Below, one piece after another: positions 1-8,602 of a DNA stretch of 64,000 bases. The DNA is from Bacteroidetes Order II. bacterium. GTDB taxonomy: Bacteria > Bacteroidota > Rhodothermia > Rhodothermales > UBA2364. The first letter of the stretch is position 1. The number at the start of each line of letters is the position of its first letter. The stretch lies in contig JAEUSQ010000039.1 in assembly GCA_016788705.1 (NCBI GenBank), forward strand, positions 248,001 to 312,000. The letters run 5' to 3'. The notes under the pieces were generated by a model, which ran no database searches, was not told where the DNA came from, and worked only from the letters and a program-made list of their open reading frames with translations. Both the position numbers and the translations under genes were made by a program.

Positions 1-1
1 T

Positions 2-826
2 AGAGAAGACCGATTAAGCGAATCGGGGCTTGGACGGCTAAACGAGCGGGCAATCAATACAAAACCGCCGGATGATTATTTGGTCCTCACCACTGTAAAT
101 GAAAAAGCAAGACGAATTAATGAGGAACGATTAAAATCCCTTGGTGGCCCCCCTTTTACTTATGTTGCCCATACCGACGGAGACTTTAACCAACGTGACT
201 TCCCAACCGAATCTGAACTAACCTTAAAAGTGGGGGCTAGGGTTATGTTTTTGCGAAATGATCCAGACGGATTGTTTGTCAATGGAACACTTGGAACCGT
301 GGAATATCTACACGGGGAAATTATCCGCATCGAGACCGACGCCGGCGACCAAGTGGAAGTAAGCCCGGAGAAGTGGGAAAATATGCGGTATTACTTCGAT
401 GCAGAAGAGAATAAAATCATGTCCGAGACCGTCGGTACATTTACACAATATCCCCTAAAATTGGCTTATGCCATTACGATTCACAAAAGCCAAGGACAAA
501 CATTTGACAAAGTGGCGATAGATTTAGACCGTGGCGCCTTTACCCACGGCCAAACCTACGTGGCGTTAAGCCGCTGCCGTACTTTTGAAGGCATTCTGCT
601 GACAAGGCCCATCCGCCCGTTGGATGTCTTGTTTGATCCAATTGTATATGAAGCCATTCATGCTTTTCAGCCCGGTAATCGGATTTATCAGGACTACCTT
701 GAGCGGTTCAAAGAAGCCAAAAATCAACTCATTCAGGGCAATTCGGCCTATTTGGTCTCCAATCGCCTCCGGCTACCCCTGGCTACCGTCCAAAAAATGG
801 CGTTAGAACTACCCACGTCCACATAA
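2..826 (+). CDS. PIF1/RecD-like ATP-dependent DNA helicase, C-terminal part (5' truncated by window)
   Basis: The reading frame is open from the first bases of the window, so the N-terminus with the Walker A and B motifs lies outside. What remains is the C-terminal helicase core. Near the start is a block typical of PIF1-like helicases (LKVGARVMFLRND, then NGTLGTV), which precedes an SH3-like/2B insertion. Near the end is the UvrD/PIF1 motif block ITIHKSQGQT, followed by YVALSRCR, the arginine-finger motif VI. The family unwinds DNA 5' to 3' using ATP and takes part in genome maintenance. About 65 residues follow motif VI and may form a small C-terminal helical domain. Family assignment is firm; the exact subfamily cannot be fixed without the missing N-terminus. 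Confidence 0.85.
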   Translation, partial: REDRLSESGLGRLNERAINTKPPDDYLVLTTVNEKARRINEERLKSLGGPPFTYVAHTDGDFNQRDFPTESELTLKVGARVMFLRNDPDGLFVNGTLGTVEYLHGEIIRIETDAGDQVEVSPEKWENMRYYFDAEENKIMSETVGTFTQYPLKLAYAITIHKSQGQTFDKVAIDLDRGAFTHGQTYVALSRCRTFEGILLTRPIRPLDVLFDPIVYEAIHAFQPGNRIYQDYLERFKEAKNQLIQGNSAYLVSNRLRLPLATVQKMALELPTST

Positions 827-855
827 AAAAAGCCCCCAACCCTTATGTGGAGGCC
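825..855 (-). terminator. Probable rho-independent terminator of the 875-1366 gene
   Basis: Read on the minus strand, a GC-rich imperfect stem (gcctcc paired with gggggc, one G-T pair, 11-nt loop) is followed directly by seven T residues. It lies 20 nt beyond the stop codon of the minus-strand gene and against the convergent helicase gene, so it may serve both. An overlapping perfect 8-bp inverted repeat (ccacataa/ttatgtgg, 819-826 and 843-850) is also present. Confidence 0.55.
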
Positions 856-874
856 TACTTTAGGGCACAGGTTT

Positions 875-1366
875 TTATTTTACAAAAGCATGTGCAATTT
901 CTGTCACAATCTTATCGTAGGGTGTGCGTTGATTTGCAGGATAAACGATTTCAAAACTTTTGATGTAGTCATATGTCATTCCTGGGACTGTGTTGGCTTT
1001 TACCAAAATCGTTTTCCGGTAAAAAATCCGACCATCATCCTGATAACCGGAGACTACGATAAAAGTCGGTTTTACCCGTTTTAAGGTCACCCTGCGGCCT
1101 TCGGATGCCATAAAAAGTTGTTCCTGTAACACCGTATCTGTACGAATGACCACACTTCCCCAAGTCGTGTATTCGGCCAAACCATCTGCCGAGCGATAAG
1201 ATTGTCCATCTCCATTCGTCGGAGGAGGGTCAGCAATCATGGCAGCAGGATATTTGATGCTGTAGTTAAACCGGGCGTTGGCATACAATTTTGTTTGTTG
1301 GGCCATACTAACAGAGGCCCCAAAAACAGAAAACACCAACAGTAAAAAAATTCTTCTTGTCAACAT
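875..1366 (-). CDS. Exported protein of unknown function
   Basis: This 163-residue protein has an N-terminal signal peptide: MLTRR, a hydrophobic stretch of about 14 residues, then a likely cleavage after SMA in SMAQQ. The frame stays open 36 codons further upstream, but that extension has no signal-peptide character, so the methionine just before the hydrophobic segment was chosen. The mature part begins with YANARFNYSIKYPA, a pattern seen in many small periplasmic proteins of Bacteroidota, and looks like a compact alpha/beta domain. No catalytic motif was recognised. It lies 115 nt downstream of the ACT-domain gene on the same strand, so it may or may not be co-transcribed. Function unknown. 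Confidence 0.6.
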   Translation of the reverse strand: MLTRRIFLLLVFSVFGASVSMAQQTKLYANARFNYSIKYPAAMIADPPPTNGDGQSYRSADGLAEYTTWGSVVIRTDTVLQEQLFMASEGRRVTLKRVKPTFIVVSGYQDDGRIFYRKTILVKANTVPGMTYDYIKSFEIVYPANQRTPYDKIVTEIAHAFVK

Positions 1367-1481
1367 GGCGCTACTTATTTTTAGGTTGAGGTGAAGGTAA
1401 AAGGTTAAACAATATAACATGCAATCAGTGTGCCCGAAATAAGAAAAAACAAACTTATTTTGACAAATCAGCAAGACTTGA

Positions 1482-1889
1482 TCATTCTGGAAGCATTTTC
1501 AACTTGATAAATTCTGTTTTTTCAAATACTTGTACGCATTCGGCTAAATTCTTCGCTTTCACTAATAAATAATCGGTATTATACGTTGAAAAAGCCATAA
1601 TACTGATTCTTGCTTTCGCCAAAGGAGACAAAACCGCCGACAAAATTCCCGTTTCATTAAATGCAAATGGTCCCACAAATTCAAAAAGCCGCCAACCATG
1701 TTCTAGTAAACCGCCAACAGGGACTGCTTCTTCGGTGCAAATCAAAGACCATTCATCTGGGGTTGCGGTGAGGGAAATCACGCCTTTATTAGACCAAAGG
1801 GCGTTATCGGGCCGCCAACTTGGAGGAAACTGGGCTACTACATAATGACCAATAAGTAGCCGAAGCATAATTGGGGTACGGACTTCCAT
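1482..1889 (-). CDS. ACT domain-containing protein (CASTOR/ACT_7-like)
   Basis: The product is a 135-residue protein of the stand-alone double-ACT family. Signature stretches are LLIGHYVVAQFPP near the N-terminus, WSLICTEEAVP around residues 47-57, and ISIMAFSTYNTDYLLVK at about residues 94-110, the last being the hallmark of the second ACT repeat. ACT domains bind small ligands, usually amino acids, and members of this family have been proposed as amino-acid sensors; the ligand cannot be read from sequence. An alternative start at 1868 (MLRLLIG) is equally consistent with the family. The gene begins 17 nt after the stop of the upstream DUF4397 lipoprotein gene, which suggests co-transcription without an obvious functional link. 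Confidence 0.8.
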   Translation of the reverse strand: MEVRTPIMLRLLIGHYVVAQFPPSWRPDNALWSNKGVISLTATPDEWSLICTEEAVPVGGLLEHGWRLFEFVGPFAFNETGILSAVLSPLAKARISIMAFSTYNTDYLLVKAKNLAECVQVFEKTEFIKLKMLPE

Positions 1890-1906
1890 TAATCTCTCAA
1901 ATTCGA

Positions 1907-2587
1907 TTAATTATCTTTCAGATTGACCAGATCAAATTCATCACCGGAGTTGATAGGATCCGCCAGAATGAGGGTTCGTACTTCTCCAGCAGCAAGTGTA
2001 ACGGTTTTGCTCGTAAAATTACGGTTTGGGTTCATAATGACAATTTGGTAATTTCCGGGGTCGAAAGCACGATAAGCCACCACCGATTTATACCCAACAC
2101 TACCAGACCACTGCTGGACACTCTCGAAATCAACGCCAACGGGGGCTAAAAACAAGCTATATTGTAAGGTAGTGGATTTTGCACCCAATACAAACCGAAC
2201 CAACGCTTTTCCACTGGCAGGCGTTTGCGGGGTTTCGGTAATGGAAAGAAACTCTGTCTGCGCGGTGTTCCCTAACAGCAGCCAAAACAATGTTTCGTCT
2301 TTCACAAAGGTTTGTTGTTTTTCCAGAAGGGGCGTAGTACCACCTTGACGGTACATCCCAACTGTCTGGCGGCTTCCGGCCTTTATTTGAAAAAAAGGTG
2401 TTCTGGCCTGATAGTTCAGATTAGAGGCAATATCTGTCGTCGCTGCTTTGACGGCCATGAGCGGTACATCCGAGAGGCCATTATAAACACGAAGATTTGC
2501 ATATTCTGTTTGCCCTGGGTCATTGCCATCACAGCCCATAATTAGGGTCAAAGAAACAAATGCAAGCAATAAGAATAGTGTACGCAT
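1907..2587 (-). CDS. DUF4397 domain lipoprotein
   Basis: This 226-residue protein begins with a lipoprotein signal peptide whose lipobox is LIMGC (Cys at about residue 19). The mature protein carries DUF4397-type beta-rich sequence: ANLRVYNGLSDVPL near the start, and repeats of the pattern hydrophobic-strand, Gly turn, Y-x-I/V (for example YQIVIMNPN) later. DUF4397 proteins are surface or periplasmic lipoproteins found widely in Bacteroidota and Firmicutes; their molecular role is not established. The gene is divergent from the acyltransferase at 2678 across 90 nt and probably leads a short operon with the ACT-domain gene. Confidence 0.75.
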   Translation of the reverse strand: MRTLFLLLAFVSLTLIMGCDGNDPGQTEYANLRVYNGLSDVPLMAVKAATTDIASNLNYQARTPFFQIKAGSRQTVGMYRQGGTTPLLEKQQTFVKDETLFWLLLGNTAQTEFLSITETPQTPASGKALVRFVLGAKSTTLQYSLFLAPVGVDFESVQQWSGSVGYKSVVAYRAFDPGNYQIVIMNPNRNFTSKTVTLAAGEVRTLILADPINSGDEFDLVNLKDN

Positions 2588-2677
2588 GGTAAATTAAGGT
2601 GTGTTATGAATGAACAGCAATTTTTGCCGTAAAGTAAATATACAGCGTTCCCGATCCCAAGCCCATATAATTAACCT

Positions 2678-3517
2678 ATGTTGTATTTTTTGCCTATTCA
2701 ACGGATTTTACGCCTTGTTATATCGTTGATTGTCCGAACTGCATGGCTTTCGTTGCGCTTAAAATGGCATCCAACAAGTGATCGCCGAAGAATCGCATAT
2801 GAAGAAATCTCTCACACAGCACGTCGTTTATGTAATATTCTGAATATCGAAGTGCGGCTACAAAACCAACCGCCAGAGGTGGATCGTGGGCTGGTAGTAA
2901 GTAATCACTTGGGTTACATAGACATGTTGGTTTTGGCATCGGTTTGGCCTGTCTGCTTTGTGGCCCGACACACGTTGGAAAAGGAATTTCTTTTTGGTTG
3001 GATTGCCTCTACGTTCCAAACCATTTTTGTTAACCGTGAACGTAAATCCGCCACCGAAAACTTTGTGCGCGAGGTTCAAGGGAGGCTGAATGAAGGGTAC
3101 CGTGTCTTGGTATTTCCTGAAGGCCGGGCCACCTTCGGAGATACCGTGTATCCCTTTAAAACGGGTGCCTTCGAAGCCGTTGCACAAACAACTTTGCCGA
3201 TTATTCCGATTTATATGGGTTTACACGAAATTGATGGCGTGAAACCATTTGGCCAAATCCGGTGGAAAATTTGTTGGCATGCACCAATGCCCATTTTCAG
3301 GCATATTTGGCGTTTGCTGTCTATCCAGAAAACAGTCTTCGAAGTCACTTTTGCAGACTCTTTTCCTGCAAATAACCATACCCGTAAAACCGCTTCGGTA
3401 GCGGCCCATCAGCAAATCTTAACACGTTTTGAAGCACACCATCATGCCTTAGAAGCTCCAGAGTGGGCCATCAACCACGCAGGCACACCTCCTGTTAAAC
3501 TAACTGATCTGCCGTAA
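2678..3517 (+). CDS. 1-acyl-sn-glycerol-3-phosphate acyltransferase family protein (PlsC-like)
   Basis: A 279-residue membrane-associated acyltransferase. An N-terminal hydrophobic segment (residues 1-25) is followed by the two catalytic blocks of the LPLAT/AGPAT superfamily: the HX4D motif in NHLGYID (about residue 77) and the acceptor-binding block VFPEGRATFGD (about residue 148). Members transfer an acyl chain to the sn-2 position of lysophosphatidate in phospholipid synthesis, though related enzymes acylate other lipids such as ornithine lipids. The acceptor cannot be settled from sequence, so no symbol is given. The 3' end overlaps the convergent PPK2 gene by 23 nt. Confidence 0.8.
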   Translation: MLYFLPIQRILRLVISLIVRTAWLSLRLKWHPTSDRRRIAYEEISHTARRLCNILNIEVRLQNQPPEVDRGLVVSNHLGYIDMLVLASVWPVCFVARHTLEKEFLFGWIASTFQTIFVNRERKSATENFVREVQGRLNEGYRVLVFPEGRATFGDTVYPFKTGAFEAVAQTTLPIIPIYMGLHEIDGVKPFGQIRWKICWHAPMPIFRHIWRLLSIQKTVFEVTFADSFPANNHTRKTASVAAHQQILTRFEAHHHALEAPEWAINHAGTPPVKLTDLP

Positions 3518-4310
3518 ATTGTGTCGGATCAAAAATGGGTTTTGGATAACGGGGTTTCATTTTCTCCAATACATCACGCAAGATTTGACTGACCACAAAT
3601 GTACGGAACCACTTATTTTCGGCAGGGACCACATACCAAGGGGCTTGCTCAGTAGAGCACTTGAGCAGTGCGGCTTCGTAGGCGCTCATATATTGATCCC
3701 AAAGTTTACGCTCTTCTATGTCTGCGGGATTAAATTTCCAATGTTTTTTAGGGTCTTCCAAACGCTCCCGAAATTGCGCCAACTGGTATTCGGGGGATAT
3801 ATGCAACATGATTTTTACGACTTTTGTACCATGTGCATGTAGCATTTGTTCAAAATGATTGATATACTCGTACCGCTTTTTGAGTAATTTTTCCGACGCC
3901 CAGCCATGAACGCGGACAATAAGTACATCCTCATAATGTGAACGGTTAAAAATCACAATATGACCCTTTGGTGGTGTCTTTTGGTGAACACGCCACAAAA
4001 AGTCGTGTGCTTTTTCTTCGTCGCTGGGGGCCTTAAAACTATGTACCAGTACCCCTTGTGGATTTAAGCCAGCCGTAATGGCTTTGATGGTACTGTCTTT
4101 CCCTGCTGCGTCCATTGCTTGCATGACCAACAATACAGACTGTTTGTCTTCGGCATAGAGGCGGGTTTGGAGTTCATCTATGGCAGTTATATTTTGCTTT
4201 AGCCGTTCCAACGCTTTTTCTTTTTCAAAGCCAAGCGCCTCGGCGGAATTTCTTTTTTTTAAGGACAGTTTTTTGCCCGGTTCCACCCGGAAAGGATCGT
4301 AAAAAGCCAT
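3495..4310 (-). CDS. ppk2: Polyphosphate kinase 2 family, polyphosphate:nucleotide phosphotransferase
   Basis: This 271-residue soluble protein has the PPK2 fold. The P-loop-like block is MQAMDAAGKDSTIKAI (about residues 64-79) and the lid/Walker B region is IVIFNRSHYEDVL (about 119-131). The N-terminus (FRVEPGKKLSLKK) matches PPK2 enzymes that phosphorylate nucleoside mono- or diphosphates using polyphosphate. The length fits single-domain class I or III enzymes; class II versus III, and therefore AMP versus ADP preference, cannot be settled by eye. A ppk1 gene lies about 1.8 kb away (6094-8385), so both polyphosphate synthesis and use are encoded nearby. The 3' end overlaps the convergent plsC-like gene. 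Confidence 0.9.
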   Translation of the reverse strand: MAFYDPFRVEPGKKLSLKKRNSAEALGFEKEKALERLKQNITAIDELQTRLYAEDKQSVLLVMQAMDAAGKDSTIKAITAGLNPQGVLVHSFKAPSDEEKAHDFLWRVHQKTPPKGHIVIFNRSHYEDVLIVRVHGWASEKLLKKRYEYINHFEQMLHAHGTKVVKIMLHISPEYQLAQFRERLEDPKKHWKFNPADIEERKLWDQYMSAYEAALLKCSTEQAPWYVVPAENKWFRTFVVSQILRDVLEKMKPRYPKPIFDPTQFTADQLV

Positions 4311-4380
4311 TGCTATTGTAGTTTTATTGGAAATTATTGTATTTTGTCTATCTTCTTTTCAAGCTACAAAAAATAAATTC

Positions 4381-5184
4381 ATGATGCAAAGTTCCTTTTT
4401 TCTCTTCGCTTTTGTATGCACAATGTGGAGTGGTAAACCCCCGATAACTTCCTCAGAAACGATAGAAGATTTTTCGACACATTATCAAAAATATGGAGTG
4501 TCTGGCTCTTTCCTGCTATACGACCTTAGGCAGGACCACGTCTCTGTGTATAATAAAGCCCAATGTGAAACAGGCTACCTTCCGGCTTCAACCTTTAAGA
4601 TTCCCAATACCTTGATCGCACTTGAAAATGGCGTCGTTCAAGACGAAAATACCGTTTTTAAATGGGATGGCGTGAAGCGAAGCATTGAAAACTGGAATCA
4701 AGACACCACTTTGCGGATGGCCTTCCAAAACTCTACCGTTTGGTATTACCAGAAAATTGCACAAGAAGTGGGATATGCCAAAATGAATCAATGGCTTCAA
4801 AAACTAAATTATGGCAACCATTCGATGGATGGGAAATTAGACCGCTTCTGGTTAGATGGCAATATTCGCGTTTCGCAATACCAACAAATTGATTTTATGA
4901 AACGCCTCCACCAAAATCGTTTACCTGTTTCGGCAAAAAGTGCTGCTGTTTTGAAAAATATCATGATTCGGAAAGAAACCCCCGCTTTCACTTATCGAGC
5001 AAAAACCGGATGGTCAGACCGGAACGGGAAGTCATTGGGTTGGTTTGTGGGTTACATCACCAAAGGCGAAAATACTTACTTTTTTGCCAACCGTGTGGAC
5101 GGTACACCAGAAAGCCCACAATTTGGTGCTTCTCGAATCGAAATAGCAGAATCCATCCTACGTGAAAAAGGAATCCTGCCTTAA
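4381..5184 (+). CDS. Class D (OXA-type) serine beta-lactamase
   Basis: This 267-residue protein has all class D active-site elements: PASTFK with nucleophile S70 and K73, S118-T-V followed by W121, the Y144-G-N block, and K208-T-G. A short hydrophobic N-terminus (SSFFLFAFVCTMW) suggests export to the periplasm. The frame extends upstream to a TTG at 4327, but the ATG at 4381 places the hydrophobic segment at the terminus and is preferred. Class D enzymes acylate and hydrolyse beta-lactams, usually through a carboxylated lysine, here K73. The gene stands alone between a polyphosphate kinase and a phosphatase with no mobile element, integron or resistance neighbour, so it looks like an intrinsic chromosomal gene. 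Substrate range is unknown. Confidence 0.88.
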   Translation: MMQSSFFLFAFVCTMWSGKPPITSSETIEDFSTHYQKYGVSGSFLLYDLRQDHVSVYNKAQCETGYLPASTFKIPNTLIALENGVVQDENTVFKWDGVKRSIENWNQDTTLRMAFQNSTVWYYQKIAQEVGYAKMNQWLQKLNYGNHSMDGKLDRFWLDGNIRVSQYQQIDFMKRLHQNRLPVSAKSAAVLKNIMIRKETPAFTYRAKTGWSDRNGKSLGWFVGYITKGENTYFFANRVDGTPESPQFGASRIEIAESILREKGILP

Positions 5185-5227
5185 GCCATCCCTCATCTTG
5201 CTCCACATTTACCCTTAATCCCTACAG

Positions 5228-5247
5228 CCCTTTCCCATTGCAAAGGG
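5228..5247. terminator. Weak hairpin between convergent genes
   Basis: A perfect 6-bp stem (ccctttcccattgcaaaggg) lies in the 109-nt gap between the convergent beta-lactamase and phosphatase genes. There is no long T tract on either side, so its role as a terminator is only suggested by position. Confidence 0.25.
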
Positions 5248-5293
5248 GTATTTAGGTTGATGAGCGGCAAGCACCCACTTCCGAGCACCCAAA

Positions 5294-6067
5294 TTATTCT
5301 TCGGTTTCGTTCAGAATTTGAATAATTTTTTTATGCAATAACGGACTTGAAGCCACCACAGAATTCGCACCAATCACCGATTCCCCCTGCCAGTTGGTTA
5401 TTTTCCCACCTGCACCTTCAATAATGGGGCGCAAAGGCCCCACATCCCACGGATTCATGATTGGATCCACCATCACATCTGCCCTGCCGGTTGCAAGCAT
5501 CAGATAGCCATAGGCATCTCCCCACGTCCGGAATTGTGCCACGGAGCGCATTAATTTGTCGAATCCAGCCCCATTCTGGTGTTTTTCCACACGGGCTGTC
5601 GCATAAGTACAGAGCATCAAGGCTTTAGACAAGTCATCGTTTGCACGCATATGGACGGGTTTTCCATTTAATTTGGTTACTTGACCATCACCAATGACCA
5701 TTTCTTGTAAGATTGGTTGATGGATCACCCCTAAAACCGGTTGACCTTGTTGCAATAGTGCAATTAGGGTTCCAAAAAGGGGAATACCCGCAACAAACGA
5801 ATGGGTCCCATCAATAGGATCTAATAACCAGACAAATTCGGCATGTGGATTTTCATTGCCAAATTCTTCGCCGATGATGCCATGCGACGGAAACGCGATG
5901 CGAATCAGGTCTCGCATTCGGGATTCAGCCTCTCGATCTGCAACCGTCACGGGCGAATCATCCCGTTTACGATCCACAGAGACCCCTTTTCCATAATATG
6001 AGCGGATAATATCGCCGCTGCTATGCGCCAATTTCGCGGCAAACTGATAATATGATGCGGGTAACAT
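5294..6067 (-). CDS. Inositol monophosphatase family protein, probable histidinol-phosphatase (HisN type)
   Basis: This 257-residue protein carries the metal-binding motifs of the Li+-sensitive phosphatase family: GEEFG, LLDPIDGTHSF (the conserved D-P-x-D-G-T), and WDVGPLRPIIEGAGG near the C-terminus. The local pattern (DDSPVTVADREAE, then FPSHGIIGEEFG, then FGTLIAL) is closest to the HisN subgroup that dephosphorylates histidinol phosphate. No other his genes are present to confirm this, so inositol or another sugar phosphate remains possible. The frame extends upstream to a TTG inside ppk1, but the ATG at 6067 gives a clean start 26 nt after the ppk1 stop, so the two are probably co-transcribed. 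Confidence 0.78.
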   Translation of the reverse strand: MLPASYYQFAAKLAHSSGDIIRSYYGKGVSVDRKRDDSPVTVADREAESRMRDLIRIAFPSHGIIGEEFGNENPHAEFVWLLDPIDGTHSFVAGIPLFGTLIALLQQGQPVLGVIHQPILQEMVIGDGQVTKLNGKPVHMRANDDLSKALMLCTYATARVEKHQNGAGFDKLMRSVAQFRTWGDAYGYLMLATGRADVMVDPIMNPWDVGPLRPIIEGAGGKITNWQGESVIGANSVVASSPLLHKKIIQILNETEE

Positions 6068-6093
6068 GGTCTTGTTGGATTGGTGAAAAGCAT

Positions 6094-8385
6094 TTATAAG
6101 TCCCAAGGCATTCCGGTATGGCCTTTTTTTCGGATCTCGGCCCGACGCATCAACTCATCGTGGAAAGAACAGGTATTTTCTCCGTTTTTAGGCCGCCGTT
6201 GAAGGTATTGACCGTTTTCGTTCATTTCCCATGATAGGCGATTATCGGCGAGGGCAATCTTGAGAATTCGGATTAGACGATCCCGTATTTCCTCGTCCTC
6301 GACAGGCGTGGCCACTTCTACACGGTCTTCCAGATTGCGCCGCTGCCAGTCTGCACTGCTAATTGTCAGATTGGGTACGCCATTGTTATGAAAATAGTAT
6401 ATCCGGCTGTGTTCTAAAAATCGTCCGATGATACTTATTACCCTGATATTTTCGCTAAAGCCCTTTAGTCCGGGTCGCAAGCGGCAATGCCCACGCACAA
6501 TCAGTTCAATTTTAACCCCGGCTTTTGATGCTTCGTATAGCTTATTGATCACCACAATATCATCCAAGGCATTCATTTTCGCCATGATAAGACCGTTTCC
6601 ATGCTTTTTGTGGCTGAGCATTTCTGCTTCGATCCATTCGAGGAAACGGTTTCGTAGATCTTTAGGGGCAACAATAAGTTTTTTATAGTGCTGTTCGGGA
6701 GCAAACCCCGTTAAATAGTGGAAAAGGTTAATGGCATCTTTTCCAATCTCCCGATCGGCGGTCAATACCCCCACATCGGTATAGATTTTTGCAGTAGAAG
6801 GATTATAGTTGCCCGTTCCCAAATGACAATAGGTACGGAGGCCTTTTTCTTCCTGCCTCAAAACCAGAATCACTTTTGCATGGGTTTTAAGTCCCACCAA
6901 GCCATATGTCACATGAATCCCATGGCGCGACATCATGTTGGCCCATGCAATATTCCGCTCTTCATCCAAACTCGCCTTCACCTCGATCAGAACGGCCACC
7001 TCCTTTCCTTGTTCGGCGGCCAACATTAATGCTTTTACAATAGGCGACTGTTCCGAAGTACGGTATAATGTTTGTTTGATGGCCACCACCTGCGGATCTG
7101 CAGCGGCTATTTCTATAAACTTTTGGGTACTCATAGCAAAGGACTCATACGGATGATGCAGCATAAGATCCCTTTCCCGTATGATGCTGAAAATATCCCG
7201 ACCTTCTTCAGGATCCAAGTCCAAAAGACGAATCGGCGTTATGGAATTCCATGCAGTAAACTGGTGACCGGATAAATTGAGCCCGGCAATCATAAAACAA
7301 CGATTAAGCTCCATCATCCCCCGTACCTGATATACTTCCTCGTCGGTCAGGTCTAATTCCTCCTTCAACATCCCCAATACATGCGATGGCATGGTTTGAT
7401 CTACTTCTAAGCGGACAATTTTGGCGAATCGTCTTTTGCGTACCTCCTCCGAAACCATTTCCAATAAGTCATCGGCCTCATCTTCGTTCAAGGACAAATC
7501 GGCACTGCGGGTTACCCGGAATGCGGATACAGAAACCACTTCCATTCCCCGAAAGGTTTCATCCAAATTATGGGCAATAACCTGTTCTACTGGTACATAG
7601 CGTTCGCGTTTACCCACTTTAACCCAAGGATGGCGCTGTGTAGGCACTTTTAAACGTGCAAAATGTTCGGTTCCTCGGATTGGATGACGGAGAACCACCG
7701 CCAACGAAAGGCTGAGGTTAGATAAAAAGGGAAAAGGGTGGCCTGGATCTACGCCTAATGGGGTTAGGATCGGAAACAAATTGGCCTCAAAAAACGCATG
7801 GGCTTCTTTTTTCTCGGCTGGCGTTAGGTCGGTATAACTACATATATCCACCCTTGCTTTTTTTCTTAGAGCAGGTTTTAAGGTTTTCTCCCATGTGTCA
7901 TGCAAATACCGCATCATTTCTTGAATCACAGGACGAATCAAGGCCAACTGCTCCCCTGCTGTACGGCCATCCGGTGTCCGAATCCCAACATTTGCTGCCA
8001 CCTGAGAATCCAGCCCCCCCACTCGTTTTCGGAAGAATTCGTCTATATTGCTATGCGCTATGGCAAGAAATCTAATTCTCTCCAATAACGGCCAACGTTC
8101 ATCTTTTGCCTGCGCCAGCACCCGCCAGTTAAAATCTAGCCAGCTCAATTCACGGTTAAAGTACAAGGTTTCATGCCCGATCTTGGCATTTACAGGAACC
8201 TTCCTTGAACGAACTGCAACGGGTACACGAACCACATCACTAACCGCTTTGCGTGCATGCACGGGCTTTGGTAAAGAAACAGGCAGATGTACCACTGGGC
8301 GAACCGAGTCTATACCGGGGCTTATACGATCACTTGCGGCCTTATTTTCTTCCACAGGGGCGTTAAGGTTTTTGGATTGCGCCAT
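6094..8385 (-). CDS. ppk1: Polyphosphate kinase 1
   Basis: This 763-residue enzyme makes polyphosphate from ATP through a phosphohistidine intermediate. The first 70 residues are a low-complexity Ala/Pro/Val/Lys-rich extension; the conserved protein starts at YFNRELSWLDFNWRVL. The phospholipase-D-like catalytic core contains the candidate phosphorylated histidine H502 in GLKTHAK, preceded by HHPYESF and IKQTLYR, and the second half-site lies in TISSADWQRRNLEDRVEV. The length is slightly above the usual 690-730 because of the N-terminal extension. It is followed 26 nt later by the HisN-type phosphatase gene. A PPK2 gene lies within 2 kb. Confidence 0.95.
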   Translation of the reverse strand: MAQSKNLNAPVEENKAASDRISPGIDSVRPVVHLPVSLPKPVHARKAVSDVVRVPVAVRSRKVPVNAKIGHETLYFNRELSWLDFNWRVLAQAKDERWPLLERIRFLAIAHSNIDEFFRKRVGGLDSQVAANVGIRTPDGRTAGEQLALIRPVIQEMMRYLHDTWEKTLKPALRKKARVDICSYTDLTPAEKKEAHAFFEANLFPILTPLGVDPGHPFPFLSNLSLSLAVVLRHPIRGTEHFARLKVPTQRHPWVKVGKRERYVPVEQVIAHNLDETFRGMEVVSVSAFRVTRSADLSLNEDEADDLLEMVSEEVRKRRFAKIVRLEVDQTMPSHVLGMLKEELDLTDEEVYQVRGMMELNRCFMIAGLNLSGHQFTAWNSITPIRLLDLDPEEGRDIFSIIRERDLMLHHPYESFAMSTQKFIEIAAADPQVVAIKQTLYRTSEQSPIVKALMLAAEQGKEVAVLIEVKASLDEERNIAWANMMSRHGIHVTYGLVGLKTHAKVILVLRQEEKGLRTYCHLGTGNYNPSTAKIYTDVGVLTADREIGKDAINLFHYLTGFAPEQHYKKLIVAPKDLRNRFLEWIEAEMLSHKKHGNGLIMAKMNALDDIVVINKLYEASKAGVKIELIVRGHCRLRPGLKGFSENIRVISIIGRFLEHSRIYYFHNNGVPNLTISSADWQRRNLEDRVEVATPVEDEEIRDRLIRILKIALADNRLSWEMNENGQYLQRRPKNGENTCSFHDELMRRAEIRKKGHTGMPWDL

Positions 8386-8480
8386 AGGGGTTCATAGATT
8401 AAACGCGAAGCAAATAGTTTCCCTTTTACTATATGTTGGCCAAAATTTAAGGAGAACTCAAAATAGTCAACTTTCTGGGC

Positions 8481-8512
8481 GGTCATTGAGCGCAGTCGAG
8501 CCGAGTGAAGCG
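8481..8512. repeat. Possible dispersed intergenic repeat (REP-like)
   Basis: The 217-nt gap between the start of ppk1 and the end of dnaG contains a GC-rich stretch (gtcattgagcgcagtcgagc, continuing ccgagtgaagcgg) that stands out from its AT-rich surroundings. The core resembles a short intergenic repeat I recall as common in Bacteroidota genomes (cattgagcgcagtcga). Only one copy was noticed in this window, so the repeat status rests on recall. The rest of the gap holds no gene that I can support. Confidence 0.35.
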
Positions 8513-8602
8513 GCACACGAAGTAAATGCTCATTTTTACAACGTATTTGAGGACGAAAAATAAATTTCGGGCTTTATTCTAAAAAATGGCTAACATATAG
8601 TT

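Noticed and set aside
4327-4380. TTG-initiated longer beta-lactamase
   Set aside because: The added 18 residues contain no export signal advantage, and the ATG at 4381 puts the hydrophobic segment at the N-terminus.
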